Origin: Virgisporangium aliadipatigenens
GTDB lineage: Bacteria; Actinomycetota; Actinomycetes; Mycobacteriales; Micromonosporaceae
Length of the DNA stretch: 64,000 bases
Direction of reading: 5' to 3'
Assembly (NCBI RefSeq): GCF_016863615.1
Contig: NZ_BOPF01000043.1
Location: forward strand, 1 to 64,000
Positions 38,103-47,534 of the stretch are shown piece by piece (the stretch's first letter is position 1; every line of letters starts with the position of its first letter). The position numbers and the translations under genes are program-made. A model generated the notes under the pieces. The model was not told where the DNA came from and did no database searches. It was given only the letters and a program-made list of their open reading frames with translations.

Positions 38103-38939
38103 GTGCAGGCCGGCACGGTGCCACTGCGTCCACTCACCGTCGGTGAGCTGCTCGACGCGGCGGTCGCGCTGTTCCGGACCAACGCCCGGCCGCTGCTCCT
38201 GGTCGCGGTGCTGCTGGCGGCGGCCGAGCAGGCGCTGCTGTACCCGCTGCGGATAGACACGGCCAAGCCGCCGTACATGGTTCCGTACGACGACGCGCTC
38301 GACTGGTACTGGGTGATGATCGGTGTCGGGTTCGCGACCGAGGCGCTGATCATCACGCTGCTCGGCGGGCTCACCGCGCGGGCGGCCGGCTCCGCCCTGC
38401 TCGGCGAGCGGCTCCCGCCCCGGGCGCTGTTCGCCCCGCGGGGCAGCCGCCTCGGCTGGGTGCTCGCGGTCGCGGTGTTCTTCGGGCTGACCGCCGGCGT
38501 GGCGGCACTGGCCTGCTTCGCGCCCTGGTTCGTGGTGTACGCGCTGATCGGGTTCGCCGCGCCGGCTCTGGTGATCGACCGGGTCAACCCGTTCCGGGCG
38601 GTGGGGCGATCGGTGGCGATGTCGGTGCGGGTGGGACTGCGCGGCGCCGGCGTGCGGCTGCTGGCGTACTTCGGCTGGGCGACCGTCCGGCTCGCGCTGG
38701 GCTTCGGCACAATCGGGCCGCTGGAGCTGCTCACCGGCTCCGCGCTGGACAACGCCACGGTGTGGCTGGTCGCCGGGTTCGCCTGGACGGTGGTCAACGC
38801 CGTCGTCTACCCGATCCTGGCAAGCCTCGACGCGGTGCTGCACCTGGAGACGCGGATGCGCACCGAGGGGCTCGACATCGCGATCGGCCGGGCCCGCGCC
38901 ACCGGGCGGCCGCCCGCCGCCGAGCTGGTCGTGACCTGA
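38103..38939 (+). CDS. Polytopic membrane protein of the MoxR-type operon
   Basis: 278 residues; GTG start after GAGGAGG. About six membrane helices, beginning VPLRPLTVGELLDAAVALFR, which resembles the membrane domain found N-terminal to some glycerophosphodiester phosphodiesterases; no catalytic domain follows. It is the first gene of an operon with DUF4129, DUF4350, MoxR and DUF58 genes, with its stop overlapping the next start by one base. Function unknown. Confidence 0.85.
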   Translation: MQAGTVPLRPLTVGELLDAAVALFRTNARPLLLVAVLLAAAEQALLYPLRIDTAKPPYMVPYDDALDWYWVMIGVGFATEALIITLLGGLTARAAGSALLGERLPPRALFAPRGSRLGWVLAVAVFFGLTAGVAALACFAPWFVVYALIGFAAPALVIDRVNPFRAVGRSVAMSVRVGLRGAGVRLLAYFGWATVRLALGFGTIGPLELLTGSALDNATVWLVAGFAWTVVNAVVYPILASLDAVLHLETRMRTEGLDIAIGRARATGRPPAAELVVT

Positions 38940-39604
38940 TGTACCGCTGGTGGAACGGCCTCGTCGACCGCGTCTCGCAGACGGTGACGCTGCCCCTGCT
39001 GCTGCTCCTGCTCTTCGGTGCGGCCAGCGTCATCGCCCTGCTCTGGTACTTCTTCCCGCGCTGGGTGCCGCGCCGGCTGCCCGGGATGCCGCGCTGGCGG
39101 TGGCGGTCGTGGCGCTGGCCCCGGTTCACCTGGCCGGCGCTGCGGTGGCCGAAGTGGCGGTGGCCGCGGTTCACGTTCACGTGGCCGTGGCGCCGTCGGA
39201 AGAAGACCGTCCCGGCGAAGGAGGAGACCGTCGAGACGCTGGAGCCGGGGAGCGAGGAGGTGCCGGAGGTGCCGGTCGCCGACTTCGTCAGCCTCGCCGA
39301 CCGGCTCGCCGCCGAGGGCCGCTTCGCCGAGGCCGTCCGCGAGCGGCTGCGCGGCATGGTCCGCGAGCTGATCGAGCTGCGCGTGCTCGAGCACAGCCCG
39401 GGCCTCACGGTCACCGAGCTGGCCGCCGTGGCCGTCGCCCGCCGGCCCCAGGTCGCCGCGCCCCTCACCGAGGCGGGCATGATCTTTTCCGACATCTGGT
39501 ACGGGGAACGTCCGGCCGGCGCCGAGCACGACGCCAGGATGAAGGAGCTCGCGGGAACGCTGTCGGCGGCGCTGCGCACCCCCGTAGGAGCGGCGGCTCG
39601 ATGA
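38939..39604 (+). CDS. DUF4129-domain protein with Trp/Arg-rich juxtamembrane segment
   Basis: 221 residues. One membrane helix (~18-40) is followed by residues 41-89 containing 11 Trp and 17 Arg/Lys, in repeats of the type RWPRFTW, RWPKWRWP. The C-terminal ~110 residues (FVSLADRLAAEGRFAEAVR, LTVTELAAVAV, IFSDIWYGERPAG) are DUF4129, a domain typically encoded beside MoxR. The segment must sit at the membrane's inner face and may bind lipid or anionic partners. The stop overlaps the next ATG by 4 bp. Confidence 0.88.
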   Translation: MYRWWNGLVDRVSQTVTLPLLLLLLFGAASVIALLWYFFPRWVPRRLPGMPRWRWRSWRWPRFTWPALRWPKWRWPRFTFTWPWRRRKKTVPAKEETVETLEPGSEEVPEVPVADFVSLADRLAAEGRFAEAVRERLRGMVRELIELRVLEHSPGLTVTELAAVAVARRPQVAAPLTEAGMIFSDIWYGERPAGAEHDARMKELAGTLSAALRTPVGAAAR

Positions 39605-40962
39605 CGGCGACGTTGCGACCCGCGACCGAGGCTCCGCCGCCCGCCGAGGCGAAGAAGCCGCGCAGCTACCGCTGGCTGCGCCTCGTCGTGCCGTACCTGG
39701 TGGTGCTGGCCCTCCTCGGCATCAGCGGCCTCGCGTACAGCCTCGACTCGCCCGACCCCGAGGACGCGACGTTCCTCTCGCCGCTGCGCAACGACGACGT
39801 CGGCGCCAGCAAACTGGCCGGCCGGCTGCGCGAACGCGGCATCACCGTCGAACGGGTCACCGACGCGGGCGCCGCCCTGACCTCCGCGCACCGCGGCGAC
39901 GCCACGCTGTTCGTGCCGGCGCCGGAGTTCGTGCACTCGTACCACCTGCGCATGCTCAAGCTGATGCCCTCCACGACGAACGTGGTGCTGGTGCGCCCCG
40001 ACGCCCGCACGCTCGACCGGGGCTACCTGCCGGTGGGCGTCGAGGAGGAGCACTGGGCGACCCGGGTGGGGCAGCCGGGCTGCGACGACCCGGCGGCCCG
40101 CACCGCCGGGCGCGCGGCGGCCGACCGGATCAGGTACCTGACCGACATCGATCTGGCGCTGGTCAGCTGCTACGCCGGTGGGCTGGTGCGCACGCGGCAC
40201 GTCGCGACGACGGTCACGGCGATCGGGGCCGCCGAGCCGTTCCGCAACGACCGGATCGACGAGTACGGCAACGCGGCCCTCGCGGTCGGCCTGCTCTCCG
40301 GTGCGCGCCGCGTCATCTGGCTCGACGTGCACAAGGCCCAGCCCGGCCCGCGGTTCCTCGAGGGCACCGACCTCGACCCCAGCCCGGCCCCGGCCGACCT
40401 CGGCAGGGTGGGCTCGCCCGACCCGGACTTCCCCGTTCCGGACGACGAGGGCACGGAAGGCGGTAACCCCCAGCCGGGTGTGCGGCGCGGCGGCGGTGGC
40501 GGCAACAGCGGCCAGTCGACCGCCGACCTGTTCCCGGCGTCGGCGTGGAGCGTGCTGGCGCTGGCGCTGCTGGCGTTCGTGCTCGCGGCGCTCGCGGCGG
40601 GCCGCCGGATCGGGGCACCGGTGCACGAACCGCTGCCGGTGCTGGTCCCGTCGACGGAGACGGTCACCGGCCGCGGCCGGCTCTACGAACGTTCGCGCGA
40701 CCGGACGGCCGCCGCGGCGGTGCTGAGCCAGGCCGCCCGGACCCGGCTCGCGCACCTGCTGGACCAGCCGCCGGAGGTCGACCGGGCCACGCTCGTCGCG
40801 GCCGTGGCGGCGCAGGCCGGCGCCCCGAAGGAGACCGTCGCCGAGCTGCTCTACGGCGAGCGGTGGCTGGATGACGACGACGCCCTGGTGGCGTTCGCCG
40901 CCGCACTCGACTCGCTGATCGACGCTGTGATTGCCGTACCGGCCGATAAGGAGAACCCATGA
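39601..40962 (+). CDS. DUF4350-domain membrane protein
   Basis: 453 residues. An N-terminal membrane helix (~25-46), an external-type domain (~55-300) with a GATase1-like DUF4350 fold (DVGASKLAGRLRERGITVE, RRVIWLDVHKAQP), a Gly/Pro linker with an RGGGGGNSG stretch, a second helix (~320-340) and a C-terminal helical cytosolic tail. The operon position between DUF4129 and MoxR genes is conserved in actinobacteria. Role unknown; probably part of a MoxR-assisted membrane complex. Confidence 0.88.
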   Translation: MTATLRPATEAPPPAEAKKPRSYRWLRLVVPYLVVLALLGISGLAYSLDSPDPEDATFLSPLRNDDVGASKLAGRLRERGITVERVTDAGAALTSAHRGDATLFVPAPEFVHSYHLRMLKLMPSTTNVVLVRPDARTLDRGYLPVGVEEEHWATRVGQPGCDDPAARTAGRAAADRIRYLTDIDLALVSCYAGGLVRTRHVATTVTAIGAAEPFRNDRIDEYGNAALAVGLLSGARRVIWLDVHKAQPGPRFLEGTDLDPSPAPADLGRVGSPDPDFPVPDDEGTEGGNPQPGVRRGGGGGNSGQSTADLFPASAWSVLALALLAFVLAALAAGRRIGAPVHEPLPVLVPSTETVTGRGRLYERSRDRTAAAAVLSQAARTRLAHLLDQPPEVDRATLVAAVAAQAGAPKETVAELLYGERWLDDDDALVAFAAALDSLIDAVIAVPADKENP

Positions 40963-41942
40963 CCGAGGTATCCGCTCCCCCCGCGGCGCCGGATGCCGCG
41001 GCCCGCGCCGCGCTGGGCCGGCTGCGCACCGAGGTCGGCAAGGCCGTCATCGGCCAGGACGCGGTGGTGACCGGGCTGGTGATCGCGCTGCTGTGCCGGG
41101 GGCACGTGCTGCTGGAGGGCGTTCCGGGCGTGGCCAAGACGCTGCTCGTGCGCACTCTCGCGGCGTCGCTCGACCTGGACATGAAGCGGCTGCAGTTCAC
41201 GCCGGACCTGATGCCGGGTGACGTCACCGGCTCGCTGATCTTCGACGCGCGCACGGCGGCGTTCGAGTTCCGGGAGGGGCCGGTCTTCACCAACCTGCTG
41301 CTCGCCGACGAGATCAACCGCACGCCGCCGAAGACGCAGGCGTCGCTGCTGGAGGTGATGGAGGAACGGCAGGTCTCGGTCGAGGGCGAGCCACGGCGGC
41401 TGCCGGAGCCGTTCGTCACGATCGCCACGCAGAACCCGGTCGAGTACGAGGGCACGTATCCGCTGCCGGAGGCGCAGCTCGACCGGTTCCTGCTGAAGAT
41501 CAACGTGCCGCTGCCCTCCCGCGACGAGGAACTGGGCGTGCTGCGGGCGCACCACGGCGGCTTCGACCCGCGCGACCTGAAGGCGGCCGGCGTCACCCCG
41601 GTGGCGGGTGCCGCCGATCTCGCCGCCGGGCGGGCCGCGGCCCAGCGCGTGGCGGTCGCCGACCCGGTGCTCACCTACGTGGTCGACCTGTGCCGCGCGA
41701 CCCGCGTCTCCCCGTCGCTGGAGCTGGGTGCCTCGCCGCGTGGCGCCACGGCGCTGCTGGCCGCCGCGAAGGCGTGGGCCTGGTTGACCGGCCGCGACTA
41801 CGTGACGCCGGACGACGTGAAGGCGCTGGCCCGGCCCACGCTGCGGCACCGCGTGCGGCTGCGGCCCGAGGCGGAGCTGGAGGGTGTCACCACCGACGCC
41901 GTGCTCGACGCGGTGCTCGCCACCGTCCCGACGCCCCGATGA
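40959..41942 (+). CDS. MoxR-family AAA+ ATPase
   Basis: 327 residues. Walker A is EGVPGVAKT, Walker B LLLADEINRTPPKTQ, sensor 1 in TIATQNPVEYEG, with arginine-finger and lid elements further on. MoxR proteins act as chaperones that assemble or activate partner complexes, usually with a von Willebrand-like DUF58 partner, here encoded 55 bp downstream. It overlaps the DUF4350 gene by 4 bp. Confidence 0.96.
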   Translation: MTEVSAPPAAPDAAARAALGRLRTEVGKAVIGQDAVVTGLVIALLCRGHVLLEGVPGVAKTLLVRTLAASLDLDMKRLQFTPDLMPGDVTGSLIFDARTAAFEFREGPVFTNLLLADEINRTPPKTQASLLEVMEERQVSVEGEPRRLPEPFVTIATQNPVEYEGTYPLPEAQLDRFLLKINVPLPSRDEELGVLRAHHGGFDPRDLKAAGVTPVAGAADLAAGRAAAQRVAVADPVLTYVVDLCRATRVSPSLELGASPRGATALLAAAKAWAWLTGRDYVTPDDVKALARPTLRHRVRLRPEAELEGVTTDAVLDAVLATVPTPR

Positions 41943-41997
41943 CCATGGCCGTCCTTTCGAGCGCGGGCAACGCGGAGCCGTGCACTGAGCGGGAAAC

Positions 41998-43335
41998 ATG
42001 ATCACCGGCAGGGCGGCCGTTCTGGTCGCCGTCGGGGCGGTCGTCGTCGGCCTGGCCGGGCTCTTCGGCGACCCGACCGGCAGCGGGCCGTGGATCGCCG
42101 CCGGGGTGATCGTGGCGCTGGTGGCGCTGCTGTGCCTGGCCGACCTGGCCGTCGCCGCGCCGCTCAACGCGATCCGGCTTTCCCGCACCGGCGAGAAGGC
42201 CATCTGGTTGGGCGAGAGCACCAGCGTGGACCTCATCGTGCACAACGACTCGCCGCGGTTCCTGCGGGCCCGGGTGCGCGACGCCTGGGTGCCGTCGGCC
42301 GGGGCGACGCCGTTCGACCACGAGGCCGGGGTCGAACCGGGTGACCGGCTGACGCTCACGACCCGACTCACGCCCACGCGGCGCGGCGACCGGCCGGCCG
42401 TGCGCGTCACGGTGCGTTCGTACGGGCCCCTGGGGTTCGCGTACCGGCAGGCCCGGGCCGGGTTCTACCGGCAGCGCACCCCGGCGTTCACGCTGCGGGT
42501 GTACCCGCGCTTCGAGTCGCGGCGGCTGCTGCCGGAGAAGCTGTCCCGGCTGCGCGTGCTGGACGGCTCCGTCGTCACCCGGGGGCGGGGGCAGGGCACG
42601 GAGTTCGACAACCTGCGCGAGTACGTGATCGGCGACGACGTGCGCTCGATCGACTGGCGGGCCAGCGCACGCCGTTCCGACGTGGTGGTCCGCACGTGGC
42701 GCCCGGAACGCGACCGCCGGGTCCTGTGCGTTCTCGACACGGGAAGGACCTCGGCGGCCCGCATCGGCGACGAACCACGGCTGGACGCGGCGATCGACGC
42801 GGCCCTGCTGCTGGCGATGCTGGCCGCACGGGCCGGCGACCGGGTGGACCTGCTCGCGGTCGACACGGCGGTGCGCGCGTCGGTGGCCAACCCGGGCAAG
42901 CGCACGCTGCTGTGGCAGCTGGTGTCGGCGATGGCGCCGCTGCAGCCGGCGCTGGTGGAGACCGACTTCGGGCTGGTCGCCGGTGAGGTGCTGCGGCGCG
43001 AGCGCAAGCGCGCCCTGGTGGTGCTCTTCACCGCGCTCGAACCGGGTGCGCTCGCCGAGGGCCTCCTGCCGGTGCTCCCGCGCCTGGCCACCCGGCACAA
43101 GGTGGTGGTGGCCGCGGTGCACGACCCGGCGTTGCAGGCGCTCGCGTCCGCCAAGCCGCACACGGCCGCCGACGTCTACACCGCCGCAGCGGCACACCGC
43201 GCGCTGGCCGAACGCGACCGCGTGCGCACGGCCCTGGTCCGCTACGGCGTCGAGGTGGTCGACGCGCCGGTGGAACTGTTCGCCTCGAAGGTGGCCGACC
43301 AGTATCTGGCCCTGAAGGCGATCGGCCGCCTCTAG
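41998..43335 (+). CDS. DUF58 (vWA-like) protein
   Basis: 445 residues. Two N-terminal membrane helices (~5-50), a beta-rich region, then the DUF58 signature (EFDNLREYVIGDDVRSIDWR, ASARRSDVVVRTW) and a vWA-like Rossmann part starting VLCVLDTGRTS. Such proteins work with MoxR ATPases. It is the last gene of the operon and converges on the SpoIIM gene with a 24-bp gap. Confidence 0.95.
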   Translation: MITGRAAVLVAVGAVVVGLAGLFGDPTGSGPWIAAGVIVALVALLCLADLAVAAPLNAIRLSRTGEKAIWLGESTSVDLIVHNDSPRFLRARVRDAWVPSAGATPFDHEAGVEPGDRLTLTTRLTPTRRGDRPAVRVTVRSYGPLGFAYRQARAGFYRQRTPAFTLRVYPRFESRRLLPEKLSRLRVLDGSVVTRGRGQGTEFDNLREYVIGDDVRSIDWRASARRSDVVVRTWRPERDRRVLCVLDTGRTSAARIGDEPRLDAAIDAALLLAMLAARAGDRVDLLAVDTAVRASVANPGKRTLLWQLVSAMAPLQPALVETDFGLVAGEVLRRERKRALVVLFTALEPGALAEGLLPVLPRLATRHKVVVAAVHDPALQALASAKPHTAADVYTAAAAHRALAERDRVRTALVRYGVEVVDAPVELFASKVADQYLALKAIGRL

Positions 43336-43359
43336 ATCAGCCGCCGCCGGAAACCAGGA

Positions 43360-44358
43360 TCAGGCGACCGGCACCGACGCCTCACGCAGGTCGGCGTCGA
43401 GATCCGCGCTCTCCCCCGCCTGGCTGGCGCGGGCCCCGAGCACGAACACGTAGCCCATGAACCCCAGCCACGCCGACACCCCGATCATGATCCGCATGGC
43501 GGTCGGCAGCCCCGACGGCGTCACGAACGCCTCGATCAACCCGCTGATCAGCAGAACCGGCACCAGCCCCAGCGCCACCAGCATCCCCTCGCGGCAGGTC
43601 TCGGCCAGCGCCTGCCCACGGGTGCGCAGCGGCCCCGGCGCGATCCACGCCCACCCGATCCGCAGCCCGAACCCGGCCGCCACGAACACGGCCGTCAGCT
43701 CCAGCAGCCCGTGCGGGATGATCAGCCCGAAGAACGTCTCCGCGCCCCCGTTACCGATCATCACCCCGCCGACGACGCCGACGTTCAGGGCGTTGACGGC
43801 GAGCAGGTAGAACACCGGCAGGATCAGCACCCCGCTGGCGAGGCACTGCGCGGCGAGCCAGGCGTTGTTGGTCCAGACCCGCAGGAAGAAGTTCTGCGCC
43901 GGATATTCGGTGTAGTACGCGGCGAAGCCGGAGTTGACCAGCTCGTCGACGGCCTCCGGCGGGAAGAACCGCGCGGCGACCTCGGGATCGCTCGCCACGT
44001 ACCAGATCACCAGCGCGGAGAACGCCGAGAAGGTCAGCGACACCCCGACCCACCACGGCGCCGCCCGGTACGCCGCCAACGGGAACGTCGTCGTGAAGAA
44101 CCGCGCCACCATCTGCCACGAGAACTGCGGCCCGCCCGTCAGCGCGCCGCGCGCCTGCAGCACCAGCCGGGAGAGCCGGGCGACGAGCGCCGGGTCGGGC
44201 GAACGGCTGCGCACCGCCGACAGGTGCGTCGCGGTCCGCTGGTACAGCGTCACCAGTTCGTCGGACTCGGCCGCGCTCAGGCGTCGCCGCCGGGACGACA
44301 GCTCGTCGAGCCGGCGCCACTCGCCGGCGTGCTCCGCGACGTACGCGTCGAGATCCAC
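43360..44358 (-). CDS. Stage II sporulation protein M (DUF95) homologue
   Basis: 332 residues; GTG start. A helical N-terminal region (LDAYVAEHAGEWRRLDELSS) precedes about six membrane helices; FFTTTFPLAAYRAAPWW and IPHGLLELTAVFVAAGFG are typical of SpoIIM/DUF95. In Bacillus SpoIIM helps peptidoglycan remodelling during engulfment; in mycobacteria the homologue lies beside MoxR-DUF58 and RDD genes exactly as here. Divergent from the RDD gene. Confidence 0.93.
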   Translation of the reverse strand: MDLDAYVAEHAGEWRRLDELSSRRRRLSAAESDELVTLYQRTATHLSAVRSRSPDPALVARLSRLVLQARGALTGGPQFSWQMVARFFTTTFPLAAYRAAPWWVGVSLTFSAFSALVIWYVASDPEVAARFFPPEAVDELVNSGFAAYYTEYPAQNFFLRVWTNNAWLAAQCLASGVLILPVFYLLAVNALNVGVVGGVMIGNGGAETFFGLIIPHGLLELTAVFVAAGFGLRIGWAWIAPGPLRTRGQALAETCREGMLVALGLVPVLLISGLIEAFVTPSGLPTAMRIMIGVSAWLGFMGYVFVLGARASQAGESADLDADLREASVPVA

Positions 44359-44406
44359 GGGGAACAGTCAACACCATCGGGGCCACGCGCAGGGTGACAG
44401 CGCAAC

Positions 44407-44412
44407 TAGGCT
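44407..44412 (+). promoter_or_regulatory. -10 element of leaderless RDD gene
   Basis: TAGGCT is followed after 7 bases by the GTG at 44420, with no ribosome site between. This spacing implies transcription starting at the start codon. Confidence 0.4.
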
Positions 44413-44419
44413 TCAGGCC

Positions 44420-45355
44420 GTGGAGACCACGAAGTGGGCGCTGGAGGAGCCGGAGTCCACCGTCGACCGGCTGGTCAGCGGCGAGGCGGTCGAGCTGGAG
44501 GTGCGCGTCGCACGCATCGGCTCCCGCGCGCTGGCCCTGATGATCGACATCTTTCTGCAGGTCTCCGCGACCGCGCTGCTGCTCACCGGCATCGGGATCG
44601 GCATCGCGATCACCGGTGCGCAGATCGACGAGGCGCTGTTCGGCGCGATCGCGGTCGCCTGCCTGGTGACGGTGCTGGTCGGGTATCCGGTGACGGCCGA
44701 GACGGCGTTCAACGGGCGCTCGGTGGGCAAGGCGGTGATGGGCGTGCGGGTGGTCCGCGTCGACGGCGGGCCGGTGCGCTTCCGCCACGCGCTCACCCGC
44801 TGCCTGGTCGGGGTGGCGCTGGAGTGGCCGGGCATGGTGCTGGTGCCGTTGACCTGGGGCGTCAGCCTCGCCACGATGATCGCCCAGCGGCAGGGCCGGC
44901 GACTCGGCGACCTCGCGGCGGGCACGATCGTCGTGCACGAGCGGACCCCGGCGGCGTGGGGCTGGATCCCGCGGATGCCGCCGCCGTTGCAGCACTGGGC
45001 GCCGCTGCTGGACCTGACCGGGCTGAGCGACGACCTCGCGCTCGCCGTTCGTCACTACCTGGCCCGCAACCGCCGGATCCGGGAGCCGGTCCGTAGTCGG
45101 CTCGGCGTGCGCCTCGCCTCCGAGGTGGCCGCGTGCACGACTCCCCCGCCGCCGCCGGGCACTCCCGGTTGGGCCTACCTCGCGGCTGTTCTGGCGGAAC
45201 GTCACCGGCGGGCGGCCCATCGTCTCGCCGCCGGCCGTCAGGTGAGCGCCTCGGTGTGGGCGGCGGTGCGTTCGCCCGTTCCCCCGCTGGAAAGCAAGCC
45301 GGGCGGGCCGCAAGGGGATCCCTCACCGCTCCGCCCGGCCACACCGGTCTCCTAG
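44420..45355 (+). CDS. RDD-family membrane protein
   Basis: 311 residues from the GTG at 44420. The RDD domain (~30-170) shows the defining Arg and Asp positions in ARIGSRALALMIDIF and the following helices; TAFNGRSVGKAVMGVRVVR and GRRLGDLAAGTIVVHERTP are highly typical. The C-terminal ~130 residues are cytosolic with no known domain. Its role is possibly in ion or solute transport. Its end overlaps the ABC gene by 4 bp, tail to tail. Confidence 0.93.
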   Translation: METTKWALEEPESTVDRLVSGEAVELEVRVARIGSRALALMIDIFLQVSATALLLTGIGIGIAITGAQIDEALFGAIAVACLVTVLVGYPVTAETAFNGRSVGKAVMGVRVVRVDGGPVRFRHALTRCLVGVALEWPGMVLVPLTWGVSLATMIAQRQGRRLGDLAAGTIVVHERTPAAWGWIPRMPPPLQHWAPLLDLTGLSDDLALAVRHYLARNRRIREPVRSRLGVRLASEVAACTTPPPPPGTPGWAYLAAVLAERHRRAAHRLAAGRQVSASVWAAVRSPVPPLESKPGGPQGDPSPLRPATPVS

Positions 45356-46416
45356 ATCAGTTTCATCGCCTCGGCGTAGTGGCACGCGCTGCGGTGCCCC
45401 TCACCGCGGTCGACCAGCGCCGGCACCTCGTTGACGCACTTCTGCCGCTCACCCTCGCTCAGCTCGTTGGCGAACTTCGGGCACCGCGACCGGAACCGGC
45501 ACCCGCTCGGCGGGTTGACCGGGCTCGGTACGTCGCCGGTGAGCAGGATGCGCTTGCGGGTGCGCTCCTTCTGCGGGTCCGGCAGCGGGATCGCCGAGAT
45601 CAGCGCCTGCGTGTACGGGTGCGCCGCCGTGCGGAACAGCTGCTCCACCGGCGCCGTCTCGACGATGCGGCCGAGGTACATGACCGCCACCCGGTCGGCG
45701 ATGTGCCGGATGACCGAGAGGTCGTGCGAGATGAACAGGTACGACAGGCCCAGCTCCGCCTGGAGGTCCTCCAGGAGGTTGATCACGCCGGCCTGGATCG
45801 ACACGTCCAGGGCCGACACCGGCTCGTCGAGCACCAGCACCTTCGGCCGTAGTGCGAGTGCCCGCGCGATGCCGATGCGCTGCCGCTGACCACCGGAGAA
45901 CTCGTGCGCGTACCGGTTGCCGTGCTCCGGGTTGAGACCCACGGTGCGCAGCAGTTCGCGGACCTGGCCCCGACCCTTCTCGGACGAGCCGTACTGCCCG
46001 TGGATGCGCAGCGGCTCCGCGACGATCTCGTTGATCGTCATGCGCGGGTCCAGCGACGCGAACGGGTCCTGGAACACGATCTGCAGGTCCCGCCGCAGCG
46101 GCCGCATGTCCGAGGCGGACATCTTGGTCAGGTCCTTGCCCTGGTACATGACCTGCCCGGAGGTGGCCTTGACCAGGTTGAGCAGCACCCGCCCGGTGGT
46201 GGTCTTGCCGCAGCCGGACTCGCCCACCAGGCCCAGCGTCTCCCGCTCGTTGAGGTCGAACGACACGTCGCAGACGGCGTGCACGTCACCGATCTTGCGG
46301 CGGACCAGGCCCCGGGAGCGGACCGGGAAGTGCTTGACGAGATTGCGCACCGACAGGACCGGCTCTGCCTTGGTCGCCTCCGGCTCGGGCTTCCCGAGAC
46401 TGGTAGGAGCCGTCAT
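45352..46416 (-). CDS. Oligopeptide ABC transporter ATP-binding protein (DppF/OppF type)
   Basis: 354 residues from the ATG at 46416, in a 4-bp overlap with the preceding gene. Walker A GESGCGKT, signature FSGGQRQRIGIARAL, Walker B VLVLDEPVSALD, and the peptide-transporter C-terminal Cys-rich region (CRFRSRCPKF ... KCVNEVPAL) which may hold a [4Fe-4S] cluster. Last gene of a five-gene importer operon: binding protein, two permeases, two ATPases. Confidence 0.96.
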   Translation of the reverse strand: MTAPTSLGKPEPEATKAEPVLSVRNLVKHFPVRSRGLVRRKIGDVHAVCDVSFDLNERETLGLVGESGCGKTTTGRVLLNLVKATSGQVMYQGKDLTKMSASDMRPLRRDLQIVFQDPFASLDPRMTINEIVAEPLRIHGQYGSSEKGRGQVRELLRTVGLNPEHGNRYAHEFSGGQRQRIGIARALALRPKVLVLDEPVSALDVSIQAGVINLLEDLQAELGLSYLFISHDLSVIRHIADRVAVMYLGRIVETAPVEQLFRTAAHPYTQALISAIPLPDPQKERTRKRILLTGDVPSPVNPPSGCRFRSRCPKFANELSEGERQKCVNEVPALVDRGEGHRSACHYAEAMKLI

Positions 46417-47534
46417 TTCTGTCCCTCCAGGTCCACCGGCGCGAGGTCGGCGGCGGTCAGGTCCTCGGTGTCGACGGAGATCGGCCGGAACAGGTCGGAC
46501 GAACTCACCCCGACGAGACGCTCGTGGAAGTGGCACGCCGCCACGTGCTCGGGATCGCCGGTCGGGTAGAGGCCGGGCTCCTCCTGCTCGCACACGTCCT
46601 GCGCGAGCGGGCACCGCGGGGTGAACGGGCACCCCGGCGGCAGGTTCAGCAGCGACGGCGGCGAACCGACGATCGGCGTCAGCCGATCCTTGCCGGACTC
46701 GTCGAGGCGGGGCAGGCTGCCCAGCAGGCCGAGCGAGTACGGCATCCGCGGCCGGTAGAAGACGTCGTCGATCGACCCCTTCTCGACCAGCTTCCCGGCG
46801 TACATGACGCAGATCCGGTCGGCGTGGCCGGCGATGACGCCCAGGTCGTGCGTGATCAGCACCATGGCGGCGCCGGTCTCGTTGCGAGCGGCCTCCAGCG
46901 CCTCCAGCACCTGTGCCTGCACGGTGACGTCCAGGGCGGTGGTCGGCTCGTCCGCGATGATCACGTCGGGGTCGTTGGCCATCGCGATCGCGATCACGAC
47001 GCGCTGGCGCATGCCGCCCGACATCTCGTGCGGATAGTTGTCGACCCGCTGCTCCGGGAACGGGATCCCGACCGTCTTCAGCAGGTCGATCGCCCGGTCG
47101 CGGGCCGCCTTCTTCGACACGTCGTGATGCGCCAGGATCGCCTCGGCGATCTGGTAGCCGACCGTGTACACCGGGTTCAGCGAGGTCAGCGGGTCCTGGA
47201 AGATCATCGCCAGCTTGTTGCCCCGCAGCTTGGCGTACTCCTTCTCGGGCTTGCCGATGAGCTCCTCGCCCAGCAGCTTGACCGAGCCCTTGACCCGGGC
47301 CGTCTTCGGCAGGAGGCCGAGCACCGCCAGCGACGTCACCGACTTGCCGGAACCCGACTCGCCCACGATGCCGAGCGCGTCTCCGCGGCGCAGCTGGTAG
47401 CTGACGCCCCGGACCGCCTGCACGGCCCCGTCGTCCGTGGGGAACTCGACGGTGAGGTTGTCCACCTCGAGCACCACGTCGGACTTCGGGGCGGCCCCGC
47501 TGCGGTCCAGCGTGATATCGGTCGATTCGGTCAT
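46413..47534 (-). CDS. Oligopeptide ABC transporter ATP-binding protein (DppD/OppD type)
   Basis: 373 residues from the ATG at 47534, with 4-bp overlaps on both sides. Walker A GESGSGKS, signature MSGGMRQRVVIAIA, Walker B VIIADEPTTALD, and the C-terminal CPFTPRCPLAQDVC motif of the peptide/nickel family. Forms a heterodimer with the DppF-type subunit to power import. A ~45-residue tail follows the Cys region. Confidence 0.96.
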   Translation of the reverse strand: MTESTDITLDRSGAAPKSDVVLEVDNLTVEFPTDDGAVQAVRGVSYQLRRGDALGIVGESGSGKSVTSLAVLGLLPKTARVKGSVKLLGEELIGKPEKEYAKLRGNKLAMIFQDPLTSLNPVYTVGYQIAEAILAHHDVSKKAARDRAIDLLKTVGIPFPEQRVDNYPHEMSGGMRQRVVIAIAMANDPDVIIADEPTTALDVTVQAQVLEALEAARNETGAAMVLITHDLGVIAGHADRICVMYAGKLVEKGSIDDVFYRPRMPYSLGLLGSLPRLDESGKDRLTPIVGSPPSLLNLPPGCPFTPRCPLAQDVCEQEEPGLYPTGDPEHVAACHFHERLVGVSSSDLFRPISVDTEDLTAADLAPVDLEGQK

